Source of the DNA: Poriferisodalis sp965204195
Lineage (GTDB): Bacteria > Actinomycetota > Acidimicrobiia > Acidimicrobiales > Poriferisodalaceae
Assembly: GCF_965204195.1 (NCBI RefSeq)
Contig: NZ_OZ241975.1
Span: forward strand, 1 to 64,000
Direction of reading: 5' to 3'
DNA: 64,000 nt
The position numbers and the translations under genes were made by a program. Below the pieces are notes generated by a model, which was not told the origin of the DNA, made no database searches, and saw nothing but the letters and a program-made list of their open reading frames with translations. How positions within the stretch are numbered: position 1 is the stretch's first letter; every line of letters starts with the position of its first letter. Below are positions 9,001 to 24,000 of the stretch, one piece after another.

Positions 9001-12000
9001 GGCCCCCCGCCGTCACCGCGACCCCCACAGCCGGATAGGCCCGCTCGACGGTGACGGTGTAGGCCTTGACAGTGGCGCCGTCCACCGCGGTCACCACGAC
9101 CGGAACCACGTTCTCGCCCCAGTCCAGGCTCACCTGCCGGACCGTGCCGCTCTGCCCGCCGATCGACACCGAGGCGTCGGGCACCCGCGGCGTGGCCCAC
9201 ACCTTCACCGCCGACACGTCCTCGTCCACCTCCACCACGAACCGCGTGCCCCCCGACCCCTGAGCGGTCAACCCCAGACGCGTATTCGTCGCGTCGTCAG
9301 CCAACGTCACCCGCAGCCCCTGAAGAGACGCGTCGTCGCGGGCCTCGTCATCATCGACGGTCACCGACACCGACCCGATCGAGACGCCGCGGTAATCGGA
9401 GTCCCTGGACGTCGCCGTGTGGCTGATGGTGACCGACTCGTCCTCCGCGTCGCCGTCAGACACTGCCGTCACGGTGAACGTCTCCGCCGTCGACCAGTTC
9501 GCCGGAGTGAACGTGAACGACGTCGGCGCCACCGTCGCCGCGAAGGCGTCGCTGCTCCTGAGCGAAACGGCCACGTCGGCGGTGGGCTCGGAGTCCAGCA
9601 CCAGCGTGTACTCAGCCGTGTTCCCGGCGCCCGACGCCTCGGTCACCGACACGGCGGACTTGGACACGGTGACCCCGGCGGTGTCGTCATCGGTGATCGT
9701 CACCGTCGCCTTGTCCTTGCCCGAGCCCTTCACCGTCCAGCCCGACACTGAAGTGGCGACCGTGACCGTGAACGTCTCGTCGTCCTCATCCAAGTCGTCG
9801 TCTGTGAGGGGCACCGTCACCGTCGCGGTGGTCTCACCAGAGGAGACAGTCACCGACGACGGAACAGTGCCCACATCCGCCGCGGTCGCAGTCGACGGGT
9901 CGGTGTAGCCCGCAGCAACAGTGAACGCCACCCCCGAAGACGGCGCCGCCTCACCCAAAGTGATCGTCAGCGAAGCACTGGCACCCTCTGCCGCCGAGGC
10001 CGTCGAGGTGATCTCGAAGGTCTTGGCGGTCACCGTCACCGCCACCGACCCGATGCTGGTGGAGGTCGGATACCCGGCGGTGTCCGCGGACTGGGTGACC
10101 GCATGGGTGACCGTCGCGGTCCCCGCTGCCACGCCGGTGACGGTGAACGGCTTGGCGGTGTTCCAGTTGGTGGGGGTGAACGTGAACGACGCCGGCGTGA
10201 CGGTGGCCTTGCCGGCCGCACCAGACGTGGCGCTGACCGTGACGTTGCCGGCGGGTTTGGAGTCCAGCACCAACGTGTAAGTCGCGGTCGAACCCGCTGA
10301 GACCGCCACCGACGATTTGGACACCGATATCCCGGCGGTGTCGTCGTCGGTGATCGTGACCGTGGCGGTGTCCTTGCCTGTCCCCTCCTTGACCCAGCCC
10401 GACGCCGAAGTGGCGACGGTGATCGTGAACGTCTCGTTGTCCTCGTCGAGGTCGTCGTCGACCAACGGCACGGTGACCGTGGCGGTGGTCTGCCCGGCGT
10501 TCACGGTCACCGACGACGGAACAGTGCCGACGTCCGCGGCGGTGGCAGTGGAGGACCCGGCGTAGCCCGCAGTGACGGTGAACGCCACCCCACCGGCGGG
10601 CGCCGCAGCCGACAAGGTGACCGTCAACGACGCCGACGCGCCCTCCGCAGCCGACACGGTGGGGGTGATCTTGAACGTCTTGGCCTCGTCGTCATCGACG
10701 GTCACCGACACAGACCCGATGGAGATGTTGTTGTAACCCGCGTCGGTGCTGGTGGCCGAATGGGAGACGGTGACCGTCTCGTCCTCCGCGTCGCCGTCGG
10801 CCACTGCCGTGACGGTGAACGTCTTGGGGGTGTTCCAGTTCGTCGGGGTGAACCTGTAAGTGGTGGGCGCGACGGTGGCTGCGGCCGTGTCGCTGCTGCT
10901 GATCGTGACGGCCACGTTGCCGGTGGGTTTGGAGTCCAGCACCAGCGTGTAAGTAGCGGTGTTCGATGCGCCTGTCGCTTCGGTCACCGACACGCTGCTC
11001 GTCGACAATGTGACCCCGGCGGTGTCGTCATCGGTGATGGTGACGGTGGCTTTGTCATCGCCTGAGCCCTTGACTGTCCAGCCCGACGCGGTGGTGGCGA
11101 TGGTGACCGTGAACGTCTCGTCGTCCTCGTCGAGGTCGTCGTCGACCAACGGCACCGTGACCGTCGCGGTGGTCTGACCAGAGGAGACAGTCACCGGGCT
11201 GGTGATCGTGCCGACATCGGCCGCGGTAGCGGTGGAGGGGCTGGCGTAGCCGGCGGCAACAGTGAATGCCACCCCCGAAGACGGCGCCGCCTCACCCAAA
11301 GTGATCGTCAACGAAGCACTGGCGCCCTCTGCCGCCGAGGCGGTGGGGGTGATCTCGAAGGTCTTGGCGGTGGCGGCTGTGGGTGTGCCCGAACCGGTGA
11401 CCCAGACGCTTTTGCCGACCGCGTTGACGGCCCGGACCCGCACGTCATAGGCGGTGCCGTCGGTCAGCGAAGTGATCTGCGCTGTGGTGGCGGTGCCCGT
11501 GTGTGTTACTGGCACCCAGCCGGTGGCCGCATCACCGGGGGTGGTGGCGGCCGTATCGGCAGCCGTGGCGGTCTTGTAGGCCAGGTCGTAGCCGGTGATT
11601 GTTGCGCCGCGGCCGCCTGCGTCGGCGGGTTCGAGCCACTCCACGGTCAGTTTGGCGGCTGCGGCGGTCACCGCCGGGCTGTTGGACGGCGCCAGCAGCT
11701 CGACGGTGACGGCCTGGTCGTCGGTCCACGACGGCCCCCCCGACCACAAGTAGAGACCCCGGAACCCCGAAGACAGCGCATAGGAGGCGCCGGCGGCGCC
11801 GCCGATGCGCAGCTTCGTGTTCCGCAGCCCCTGGGGCAGGTTCCCGCCGGTGGACAGCCTCATGTTCAGGTTGCCGCCCGAGTCCACAAACAGCTCGGTC
11901 ACCCGCAGCGACTTGCCGCCAAAGGAGAACCGGTCGCTGCCGAGCCCGCTGCCGCAGGCGTCGAGCCCGCCCGGCGCGTTGTCACAGCCCCGGTCGGAAC

Positions 12001-15000
12001 CGTCGGCGTCGACCGTCAACGTCGTCGACCACACCGCCGCGTCGGGGCCGCCCGGCGCGCCCGGATCGCCCCAAGTCGTGACAGCGGCCTGCGGAGACGA
12101 GTTCTCAATCACCGTGGAACCGGACTTCACCACCAGATGGGCCCGCACCAGATACTGCGTCGCCTTCGCGAACCCGACGAGCACATGAGAACCCGCGGTC
12201 GACGACGTGTCGCGCGACACACCCGACGGAAAACTGTGAGCAGTCCCCCGCGACGACGGCCACTCAGCCGACGCCGTCTTGACCTGCACCACCACGTCAT
12301 AAGTGGCCGCGTCAGGATTCGTGGTGACCACAGTCACCTTCGGGGTGCCGTCACTGTGGCCCCCCGCCGTCACCGCGACCCCCACAGCCGGATAGGCCCG
12401 CTCGACGGTGACGGTGTAGGCCTTGACAGTGGCGCCGTCCACCGCGGTCACCACGACCGGAACCACGTTCTCGCCCCAGTCCAGGCTCACCTGCCGGACC
12501 GTGCCGCTCTGCCCGCCGATCGACACCGAGGCGTCGGGCACCCGCGGCGTGGCCCACACCTTCACCGCCGACACGTCCTCGTCCACCTCCACCACGAACC
12601 GCGTGCCCCCCGACCCCTGAGCGGTCAACCCCAGACGCGTATTCGTCGCGTCGTCAGCCAACGTCACCCGCAGCCCCTGAAGAGACGCGTCGTCGCGGGC
12701 CTCGTCATCATCGACGGTCACCGACACCGACCCGATCGAGACGCCGCGGTAATCGGAGTCCCTGGACGTCGCCGTGTGGCTGATGGTGACCGACTCGTCC
12801 TCCGCGTCGCCGTCAGACACTGCCGTCACGGTGAACGTCTCCGCCGTCGACCAGTTCGCCGGAGTGAACGTGAACGACGTCGGCGCCACCGTCGCCGCGA
12901 AGGCGTCGCTGCTCCTGAGCGAAACGGCCACGTCGGCGGTGGGCTCGGAGTCCAGCACCAGCGTGTACTCAGCCGTGTTCCCGGCGCCCGACGCCTCGGT
13001 CACCGACACGGCGGACTTGGACACGGTGACCCCGGCGGTGTCGTCATCGGTGATCGTCACCGTCGCCTTGTCCTTGCCCGAGCCCTTCACCGTCCAGCCC
13101 GACACTGAAGTGGCGACCGTGACCGTGAACGTCTCGTCGTCCTCATCCAAGTCGTCGTCTGTGAGGGGCACCGTCACCGTCGCGGTGGTCTCACCAGAGG
13201 AGACAGTCACCGACGACGGAACAGTGCCCACATCCGCCGCGGTCGCAGTCGACGGGTCGGTGTAGCCCGCAGCAACAGTGAACGCCACCCCCGAAGACGG
13301 CGCCGCCTCACCCAAAGTGATCGTCAGCGAAGCACTGGCACCCTCTGCCGCCGAGGCCGTCGAGGTGATCTCGAAGGTCTTGGCGGTCACCGTCACCGCC
13401 ACCGACCCGATGCTGGTGGAGGTCGGATACCCGGCGGTGTCCGCGGACTGGGTGACCGCATGGGTGACCGTCGCGGTCCCCGCTGCCACGCCGGTGACGG
13501 TGAACGGCTTGGCGGTGTTCCAGTTGGTGGGGGTGAACGTGAACGACGCCGGCGTGACGGTGGCCTTGCCGGCCGCACCAGACGTGGCGCTGACCGTGAC
13601 GTTGCCGGCGGGTTTGGAGTCCAGCACCAACGTGTAAGTCGCGGTCGAACCCGCTGAGACCGCCACCGACGATTTGGACACCGATATCCCGGCGGTGTCG
13701 TCGTCGGTGATCGTGACCGTGGCGGTGTCCTTGCCTGTCCCCTCCTTGACCCAGCCCGACGCCGAAGTGGCGACGGTGATCGTGAACGTCTCGTTGTCCT
13801 CGTCGAGGTCGTCGTCGACCAACGGCACGGTGACCGTGGCGGTGGTCTGCCCGGCGTTCACGGTCACCGACGACGGAACAGTGCCGACGTCCGCGGCGGT
13901 GGCAGTGGAGGACCCGGCGTAGCCCGCAGTGACGGTGAACGCCACCCCACCGGCGGGCGCCGCAGCCGACAAGGTGACCGTCAACGACGCCGACGCGCCC
14001 TCCGCAGCCGACACGGTGGGGGTGATCTTGAACGTCTTGGCCTCGTCGTCATCGACGGTCACCGACACAGACCCGATGGAGATGTTGTTGTAACCCGCGT
14101 CGGTGCTGGTGGCCGAATGGGAGACGGTGACCGTCTCGTCCTCCGCGTCGCCGTCGGCCACTGCCGTGACGGTGAACGTCTTGGGGGTGTTCCAGTTCGT
14201 CGGGGTGAACCTGTAAGTGGTGGGCGCGACGGTGGCTGCGGCCGTGTCGCTGCTGCTGATCGTGACGGCCACGTTGCCGGTGGGTTTGGAGTCCAGCACC
14301 AGCGTGTAAGTAGCGGTGTTCGATGCGCCTGTCGCTTCGGTCACCGACACGCTGCTCGTCGACAATGTGACCCCGGCGGTGTCGTCATCGGTGATGGTGA
14401 CGGTGGCTTTGTCATCGCCTGAGCCCTTGACTGTCCAGCCCGACGCGGTGGTGGCGATGGTGACCGTGAACGTCTCGTCGTCCTCGTCGAGGTCGTCGTC
14501 GACCAACGGCACCGTGACCGTCGCGGTGGTCTGACCAGAGGAGACAGTCACCGGGCTGGTGATCGTGCCGACATCGGCCGCGGTAGCGGTGGAGGGGCTG
14601 GCGTAGCCGGCGGCAACAGTGAATGCCACCCCCGAAGACGGCGCCGCCTCACCCAAAGTGATCGTCAACGAAGCACTGGCGCCCTCTGCCGCCGAGGCGG
14701 TGGGGGTGATCTCGAAGGTCTTGGCGGTGGCGGCTGTGGGTGTGCCCGAACCGGTGACCCAGACGCTTTTGCCGACCGCGTTGACGGCCCGGACCCGCAC
14801 GTCATAGGCGGTGCCGTCGGTCAGCGAAGTGATCTGCGCTGTGGTGGCGGTGCCCGTGTGTGTTACTGGCACCCAGCCGGTGGCCGCATCACCGGGGGTG
14901 GTGGCGGCCGTATCGGCAGCCGTGGCGGTCTTGTAGGCCAGGTCGTAGCCGGTGATTGTTGCGCCGCGGCCGCCTGCGTCGGCGGGTTCGAGCCACTCCA

Positions 15001-18000
15001 CGGTCAGTTTGGCGGCTGCGGCGGTCACCGCCGGGCTGTTGGACGGCGCCAGCAGCTCGACGGTGACGGCCTGGTCGTCGGTCCACGACGGCCCCCCCGA
15101 CCACAAGTAGAGACCCCGGAACCCCGAAGACAGCGCATAGGAGGCGCCGGCGGCGCCGCCGATGCGCAGCTTCGTGTTCCGCAGCCCCTGGGGCAGGTTC
15201 CCGCCGGTGGACAGCCTCATGTTCAGGTTGCCGCCCGAGTCCACAAACAGCTCGGTCACCCGCAGCGACTTGCCGCCAAAGGAGAACCGGTCGCTGCCGA
15301 GCCCGCTGCCGCAGGCGTCGAGCCCGCCCGGCGCGTTGTCACAGCCCCGGTCGGAACCGTCGGCGTCGACCGTCAACGTCGTCGACCACACCGCCGCGTC
15401 GGGGCCGCCCGGCGCGCCCGGATCGCCCCAAGTCGTGACAGCGGCCTGCGGAGACGAGTTCTCAATCACCGTGGAACCGGACTTCACCACCAGATGGGCC
15501 CGCACCAGATACTGCGTCGCCTTCGCGAACCCGACGAGCACATGAGAACCCGCGGTCGACGACGTGTCGCGCGACACACCCGACGGAAAACTGTGAGCAG
15601 TCCCCCGCGACGACGGCCACTCAGCCGACGCCGTCTTGACCTGCACCACCACGTCATAAGTGGCCGCGTCAGGATTCGTGGTGACCACAGTCACCTTCGG
15701 GGTGCCGTCACTGTGGCCCCCCGCCGTCACCGCGACCCCCACAGCCGGATAGGCCCGCTCGACGGTGACGGTGTAGGCCTTGACAGTGGCGCCGTCCACC
15801 GCGGTCACCACGACCGGAACCACGTTCTCGCCCCAGTCCAGGCTCACCTGCCGGACCGTGCCGCTCTGCCCGCCGATCGACACCGAGGCGTCGGGCACCC
15901 GCGGCGTGGCCCACACCTTCACCGCCGACACGTCCTCGTCCACCTCCACCACGAACCGCGTGCCCCCCGACCCCTGAGCGGTCAACCCCAGACGCGTATT
16001 CGTCGCGTCGTCAGCCAACGTCACCCGCAGCCCCTGAAGAGACGCGTCGTCGCGGGCCTCGTCATCATCGACGGTCACCGACACCGACCCGATCGAGACG
16101 CCGCGGTAATCGGAGTCCCTGGACGTCGCCGTGTGGCTGATGGTGACCGACTCGTCCTCCGCGTCGCCGTCAGACACTGCCGTCACGGTGAACGTCTCCG
16201 CCGTCGACCAGTTCGCCGGAGTGAACGTGAACGACGTCGGCGCCACCGTCGCCGCGAAGGCGTCGCTGCTCCTGAGCGAAACGGCCACGTCGGCGGTGGG
16301 CTCGGAGTCCAGCACCAGCGTGTACTCAGCCGTGTTCCCGGCGCCCGACGCCTCGGTCACCGACACGGCGGACTTGGACACGGTGACCCCGGCGGTGTCG
16401 TCATCGGTGATCGTCACCGTCGCCTTGTCCTTGCCCGAGCCCTTCACCGTCCAGCCCGACACTGAAGTGGCGACCGTGACCGTGAACGTCTCGTCGTCCT
16501 CATCCAAGTCGTCGTCTGTGAGGGGCACCGTCACCGTCGCGGTGGTCTCACCAGAGGAGACAGTCACCGACGACGGAACAGTGCCCACATCCGCCGCGGT
16601 CGCAGTCGACGGGTCGGTGTAGCCCGCAGCAACAGTGAACGCCACCCCCGAAGACGGCGCCGCCTCACCCAAAGTGATCGTCAGCGAAGCACTGGCACCC
16701 TCTGCCGCCGAGGCCGTCGAGGTGATCTCGAAGGTCTTGGCGGTCACCGTCACCGCCACCGACCCGATGCTGGTGGAGGTCGGATACCCGGCGGTGTCCG
16801 CGGACTGGGTGACCGCATGGGTGACCGTCGCGGTCCCCGCTGCCACGCCGGTGACGGTGAACGGCTTGGCGGTGTTCCAGTTGGTGGGGGTGAACGTGAA
16901 CGACGCCGGCGTGACGGTGGCCTTGCCGGCCGCACCAGACGTGGCGCTGACCGTGACGTTGCCGGCGGGTTTGGAGTCCAGCACCAACGTGTAAGTCGCG
17001 GTCGAACCCGCTGAGACCGCCACCGACGATTTGGACACCGATATCCCGGCGGTGTCGTCGTCGGTGATCGTGACCGTGGCGGTGTCCTTGCCTGTCCCCT
17101 CCTTGACCCAGCCCGACGCCGAAGTGGCGACGGTGATCGTGAACGTCTCGTTGTCCTCGTCGAGGTCGTCGTCGACCAACGGCACGGTGACCGTGGCGGT
17201 GGTCTGCCCGGCGTTCACGGTCACCGACGACGGAACAGTGCCGACGTCCGCGGCGGTGGCAGTGGAGGACCCGGCGTAGCCCGCAGTGACGGTGAACGCC
17301 ACCCCACCGGCGGGCGCCGCAGCCGACAAGGTGACCGTCAACGACGCCGACGCGCCCTCCGCAGCCGACACGGTGGGGGTGATCTTGAACGTCTTGGCCT
17401 CGTCGTCATCGACGGTCACCGACACAGACCCGATGGAGATGTTGTTGTAACCCGCGTCGGTGCTGGTGGCCGAATGGGAGACGGTGACCGTCTCGTCCTC
17501 CGCGTCGCCGTCGGCCACTGCCGTGACGGTGAACGTCTTGGGGGTGTTCCAGTTCGTCGGGGTGAACCTGTAAGTGGTGGGCGCGACGGTGGCTGCGGCC
17601 GTGTCGCTGCTGCTGATCGTGACGGCCACGTTGCCGGTGGGTTTGGAGTCCAGCACCAGCGTGTAAGTAGCGGTGTTCGATGCGCCTGTCGCTTCGGTCA
17701 CCGACACGCTGCTCGTCGACAATGTGACCCCCGCGGTGTCGTCATCGGTGATGGTGACGGTGGCTTTGTCATCGCCTGAGCCCTTGACTGTCCAGCCCGA
17801 CGCTGAAGTGGCGATGGTGATGGTGAACGTCTCGTCGTCCTCATCCAAGTCGTCGTCTGTGAGGGGCACGGTGACCGTGGCGGTGGTCTGGCCCGACGCC
17901 ACCGTGACGGGGCTGGTGATCGACCCGACATCCGCCGCGGTAGCAGTCGACGGGCTGGTGTAGCCCGCGGTGACGGTGAACGCCACCCCCGAAGACGGCG

Positions 18001-21000
18001 CCGCCTCACCCAAAGTGATCGTCAACGAAGCATTAGCCCCCTCCGCAGCCGAGGCGGTGGAGGTGATCTCGAACGTCTTGTCGGTCACCGTCACCGCCAC
18101 CGAACCGATACTGGTAGAGGTCGGATACCCGCCGGTGTCGGCGCTCTGGGTTATGGCGTGGCTGATCGTCGCGGTGCCGTCCGCCACACCGGTCACCGTG
18201 AACTCTTTCGCGGTCGACCAGTTCGCAGGGGTGAACGTGCGGGCGGCGGGCGAGACCGTCGCCTTGCCGGCCGCGCTCGACGTGGCCGACACGACCACGT
18301 TCCCTGCGGGTTTGGTGTCCAGCACCAGCGTGTAGGTGGCGGTGCCGCCTGAGCTCAGCGCCACGCTGGACTTGCTGACCGTGACCCCGGCGGTGTCGTT
18401 GTCGGTGATGGTGACCGTTGCGGTGTCCTTGCCCGTCCCTTCCTTGGCCCAGCCCGACGCGGCGGTGGCGATCGTGATCGTGAACGTCTCGTCGTCCTCA
18501 TCAAGGTCGTCATCGACCAAAGGCACGGTGACGGTGGCAGTGGTCTGGCCAGAGGAGACAGTCACCGAGGACGGGACCGTGCCCACGTCCGCGGCCACCG
18601 CGGTAGAGGGGCTGGTGTAGCCGGCAGCAACGGTGAACGCCACCCCCGAAGACGGCGCCGCCTCACTCAAAGTCACCGTCAACGAAGCACTGGCACCCTC
18701 CGCCGCCGACACCGCCGAGGTGATCTCGAACGTCTTGTTTGGGGGGGTGCTTTGGCCGGTGATCCAGACGCTGTTGCCGACCGCGTTGGCGGCGCGGACC
18801 CGCACGTCATAGGCCGTGCCGTTGGTCAGGCCGGTGATCTCGACAGTCGTGGCGGTGCCCGAATGGGACACCGGCACCCAGCCGGTGGACGGGTCGCCCG
18901 CGGTGGCGGTCTGGTCGGCCGCGGTGGTGGTCTTGTACTGGACCTCGTAGCCGGTGACTGTTGCGCCCTGCCCGCCGGGGTCTGCGGGCGCGAACCAGCC
19001 GACAGCCAGTTTCGTGTGGCCGACGGTCAGTATCGGGGTGCTCGACGGGGCCAGCAGCTCGATCGTGACCTGCTGGTCGTCGGTCCATGTCGGGCCGCCG
19101 GTCCAAGTGTGGAGCTTGCCGGGGTCGCTCAGCGGGTAGCTGGTGCCGTTGGTGCCGCCGATGCGCAGTTTCGCGGCTCGCAGGCCCGCAGGGGCGTCGC
19201 CGACGGTCTTGAGCCTCAGGTTCAGGTTGCCGCCGGCGTCCACATACAGCTCGGTGACCTCCAGCGTCTTGCCGCCGAAGGAGAACCCGTCGCTGCCCAG
19301 CGCGTCGGCGCAGTCGTCCAATCCGCCCGGAGCGTTGTCGCAGCCCCTGTCGGCGCCGTCGGCGTCGACGGTGAGCGTCGTCGACCACGCCGCAGTGTCG
19401 GGGCCGCCCGGCGCGCCGGGAACATTCCAGGCGGTGAACGCTTTCTCAGACGACGAGTCGTCGAACACGGCGGGGGTGGCGGCCTTGGTCACCAGATGCG
19501 CGCGCACCTGATAGGCCGTGCCCTTGGCGAGGCCGACGAGCACGTGGCTGTCGGCGGTGCTCGACGACGCACGCGACACGCCCGACGGCAGGCTGTGAGC
19601 CGCGGCCCGCGCCGGCCACGCAGCCGACGCTTCTTTGACCTGCACGACCACGTCGTAGGCAGCGGCGTCGGGGTTGGAGGTGACCACGGTGGCCTTGGGG
19701 GTGCCGTCGCTGTGGGCGCCCGCCACAGCCGAGGTGACCCTCGGCAGCGGGTAGGCGCGTTTCGCGACGATCGTGTACGTCTTGGCAGTCGTGCCGTCCA
19801 CCGCGGTCACCACCACCGTGACCGTGTTGTCGCCGTAGCCGAGCGCCACGACCTTGCTGCCGCCCGAGGTGCCGTCGATGGTGACCGCCGCCCCCGCAGC
19901 GGTCGGCTCGGCGGTGACCTTCACCTCTGTGACGTCGTCGTCGACACGGACCGTGAACCTCGACCCCAGCGTCGGCCGCCGCGGCGTCAACTCAACAGCC
20001 GTGCCCTCCGCGTCGGTCAAGGTCACCTCCAACGACTTCAACGACGCATCAGAGGGATCCGCGGGAACACCCGACCCCGACGCCCACGAGCTCGCGCCGG
20101 CCGCGTTGGCGGCGCGGACCCGTACGTCGTAGGACGTGCCGTTGACCAGACGCCCGATCGTCGCTGCTGTCGTCGCGGGGCTAGGCACGACGTCCACCCA
20201 GCCCGTCGCCGGGTCCCGCCCCGGCGACGCCCGATCAGGCGCCGAGCCCGCCTTGTACTCCACCTCATAGCCGGCGAGGCTCGCACCGCCGGTATCGGCG
20301 GGCGCCTCCCACGACAGAACCAGCTTCGAGTCGCCCCCGGCCACGACCAGGCCAGTGGGAGGCCCCGGGTCGTCCCAGGTCACGACCTTGGTCTCAGCGC
20401 TCGACGCCTCCACAACCGACTGCGGCGGCGACTTCGTCACCAGATGGGCGCGCACCACGTACTCGGTGCCCTTGTCCAGACCCGTGCCGACATAGATCCT
20501 GCCCGCACCCACCGGGACACCAGCACCAGCGACACCGCGAGCAGCCCACTCCGACCCAGCCGACCTCTCGCGCACCTGGAGCACCACCGCGTAACGGCTC
20601 GCATCAGGATTGGTGAAACTCACCAGAAGAGACGGCAACCCGCCGACACCCGCCCCCACCCTCACCGAATCCACAACCGGAACCGGCAACACCGTGCCCG
20701 AACCGGTCGCCCAGGGGCTTTGGCCTGCGGCGTTGGCGGCGCGCACCCGCACGTCGTAAGCAGTGCCCGCGGTCAGACCGGTGATCTCCGCAGCCGTGCC
20801 GGTGCCGGTGTGGCCGGCGTCCACCCAGCCGGTGGACGGGTCGCCGCCGGTGGCGGTCTGGTCGGGGGCTGTGGCGGTCTTGTAGGCCACGTCGTAGCCG
20901 GTCAAGGACGCGCCGGGCCCGCCGACATCGGACGGCGCGGTCCACGACAGAGCCAGCTTCGCGTCGCCGGCGGTCACGTCCAGATCGGTCGGAGGTCCCG

Positions 21001-24000
21001 GGTCGTCCCAGGTGACGACGCTCACCTCGTTGCTCGAGGCCTGGATCACTGTTCGGCCCGATTTCACCACCAGATGGGCGCGGACCAGATATTCGGTTCC
21101 CTTCTCCAGACCGGTGCCGAAGAAGAACAGGTCATGATCAACGCCCCGAGCGCCCCAGGCATCCGCTTTCTTCTTGACTTGGAATACCACCTCGTAGACA
21201 TTCGTGTCCGGGTTGGAGTAGCTGAAGGTCAGCTTGGGTGTCCCGTCTGAATACACCCCGGCGCGAACCCACTTGACGACAGGAACAGGCCGAGTGTCCG
21301 CCGGCGTTGCAGAGCCGGTGATCCAGACGCTGTTGCCGACCGCGTTGGCGGCCCGGACCCGCACGTCGTAGCCGACCGCGTTCGTCAGACCTGTGATCTC
21401 GACTGTCGTGGCGGTGCCCGAATGGGAGGCGTCCACCCAGCCGGTGGCCGGGTCGGCGGGGGTGGCGGCCGCCTGATCGGCGGCCGAGGTCTGCTTGTAC
21501 TGGACCTCGTAGCCGGTGACTGTTGCGCCCTGCCCGCCGGGGTCTGCGGGCGCGAACCAGCCGACAGCCAGTTTCGTGTGGCCGACGGTCAGTATCGGGG
21601 TGCTCGACGGTGCCAGCAACTCGATCGTGACGGTCTGGTCGTCGGTCCATGACGGGCCGCCGGTCCAGGTGTGGAGCTTGCCGGGGCCTTTTGTCAGCGG
21701 GTAGCTGGTGCCGTTGGTGCCGCCGATGCGCAGCTTGGCGGCTCGCAGGCCCGCGGGGGCGTCGCCGTCGGTGTTGACCCTCAGGTTGAGGCGGTCGCTG
21801 CCGTCCACGTACAGCTCGGCGACCTCCAGCGTCTTGCCGGCGAAGGGGAACTCGTCGCTGCTGAGCGCGTCGGCGCAGCCGTCCAATCCGCCCGGGGCGT
21901 TGTCGCAGCCCCTGTCGGCGCCGTCGGCGTCGACGGTCAGCGTCGTCGTCCACGCCGCGGTGTCGGGGCCGCCCGGAGCGCCGGGAACATTCCAGGCGGT
22001 GAACGCCTTCTCAGAGGACGAATCGTCGATGACAGCGGGGGTGGCGGCATTGGTGACCAGATGGGCCCGCACCTGATAGGCCGTGCCCTTGGCGAGGCCG
22101 ATGAGCACGTGGCTGTCGGCGGTGCTCGACGACGCACGCGACACGCCCGCGGGCAGGCTGTGAGCCGCGGCCCGCGCCGGCCACGCAGAAGCCGACGCTT
22201 CTTTGACCTGCACGACGACGGTGTACGCGGCGCTGTCGGGGTTGGAGGTGACCACGGTGGCCTTGGGTGTGCCGTCGCTGTGGGCGCCCGCCGCGGCCGA
22301 GGTGACCCTCGGCACTGGGTAGGCGCGTTTCGCGACGATCGTGTAGGTCTTGGCAGTGGTGCCGTCAAGAGCGGTCACCACCACCGTGACCGTGTTGTCG
22401 CCGTAGCCGAGTGCCACGACTTTGGCGGCGCCGGGGGTGCCGTCGATGGTGACCGTCGCTCCCGCAGCGGTCGGCGTGGCGGAGACCCTCACCTCTGTGA
22501 CGTCGTCGTCGACACGGGCCGTGAACCTCGACCCCAGCGTCAACCGCCGCGGCGTCAAGGGAACAACCGTGCCCCCGGCGTCAGTCAAAGCCACACCCAA
22601 CGACTTCAGCGACGCATCAGTCCGATCCGCGGCAACGCCCGTGCTGGCCACCCAGGAACTCGCGCCGACGGGGTTGATGGCGCGGACCCGCACGTCATAG
22701 GACGTGCCGTTGACCAGACGCCCGATCGTCGCAGTCGCCGTCGCGGGGCTTGGCACGACGTCCACCCAGCCCGTCGACGGGTCCCGCCCCGGAGACGCCC
22801 GGTCAGGCGCCGAGTCCGCCTTGTAGGCCACCTCATAGCCGGTGAGGCTCACGCCGCCGGTGTCAGCGGGCGCCGTCCACGACAACACCAGCTTCGAGTC
22901 GCCCCCGGCCACATCCAGACCAGTGGGAGGCCCAGGGTCGTCCCAGGTCACGACCCTGGTCTCGGCGCTCGACGCCTCCACAACCGAGTTCGTCGACTTC
23001 ACCACCAAATGGGCACGCACACCATAGGTGGTGCCCTTCTTCAAACCCGTGCCGACATAGGTCCTGCCAGGACCCAAACCGACACCAGCACCGGCAACGC
23101 CGCGGGCAGCCCACCCAGCGGATCCCTCGCGCACCTGAACCACCACCGCGTAACGGCTCGCATCAGGATTGGAGTAACTCACCAACAAGAACGGCAACCC
23201 ACCACCAGCAGCCCCGACCCTCACCGAATCGACAACCGGCACAGCCAGATTCTCAGGCGTGCCCTGGCCCGCAGCCCAGGCGCTGCCGGGGCTGATGCCG
23301 TTGCGGGCCCGCACCCGCACGTCGTAGGCGGTGCCGTCGGTGAGCCCGGTGATCTCCGCCGTCGTGGCGGTGCCGGAGTGCCCGGCGTCCACCCAGCCGG
23401 CGGCCGGGGAGGGATCACTGCGAACCAGCGACACCTTGACCTTCTGGCCGTCGATCCACGACAGGGAGCTCCCCCAACGCGCGGCGCTGAAGTTCCTGAG
23501 TTCGTGGTTGAGCGGGAAACGCGAGCCGTCGATGACCAGCGAATAGTCCACGAGGTCACCGAAATCGGAGTCTGTGATCAGCTGCAACTCGCCGCTCTGC
23601 GAGTTGAGCGAGATGCCTCTGACTGTGTAGTCCACGCTGCCCAGGCTGAATTCGTCGTCGTCGAGAGCGACGTCACAGTTGGCCAGGAGGCTGAAGCTCT
23701 CGCAGCCGAAAATAGTGACGCGCTGGTCCACGGTCAGGGTGGCCTCCCACAGCACTGCGTCGCGGTCGGGGGCCGAGGCCTCCTTGTAGTTCACGTCGTA
23801 GCCGGTGACCGCCGCGCCCGTGCCGCCGGCGTCCGCGGGGGCGTCCCACTCGACGGTCAGCTTGCTTGCGCCGGCGGCCACCGTGGGCGCGGACAGCGCG
23901 CCGGGCACGTCCCAGGTGGTGGCCGTCGCCTCGGCGCTCGAGGCGGCCACCGCGGCCGGGGTGGCGCCCTTGGACACCAGATGGGCGCGCACCGCATAGG

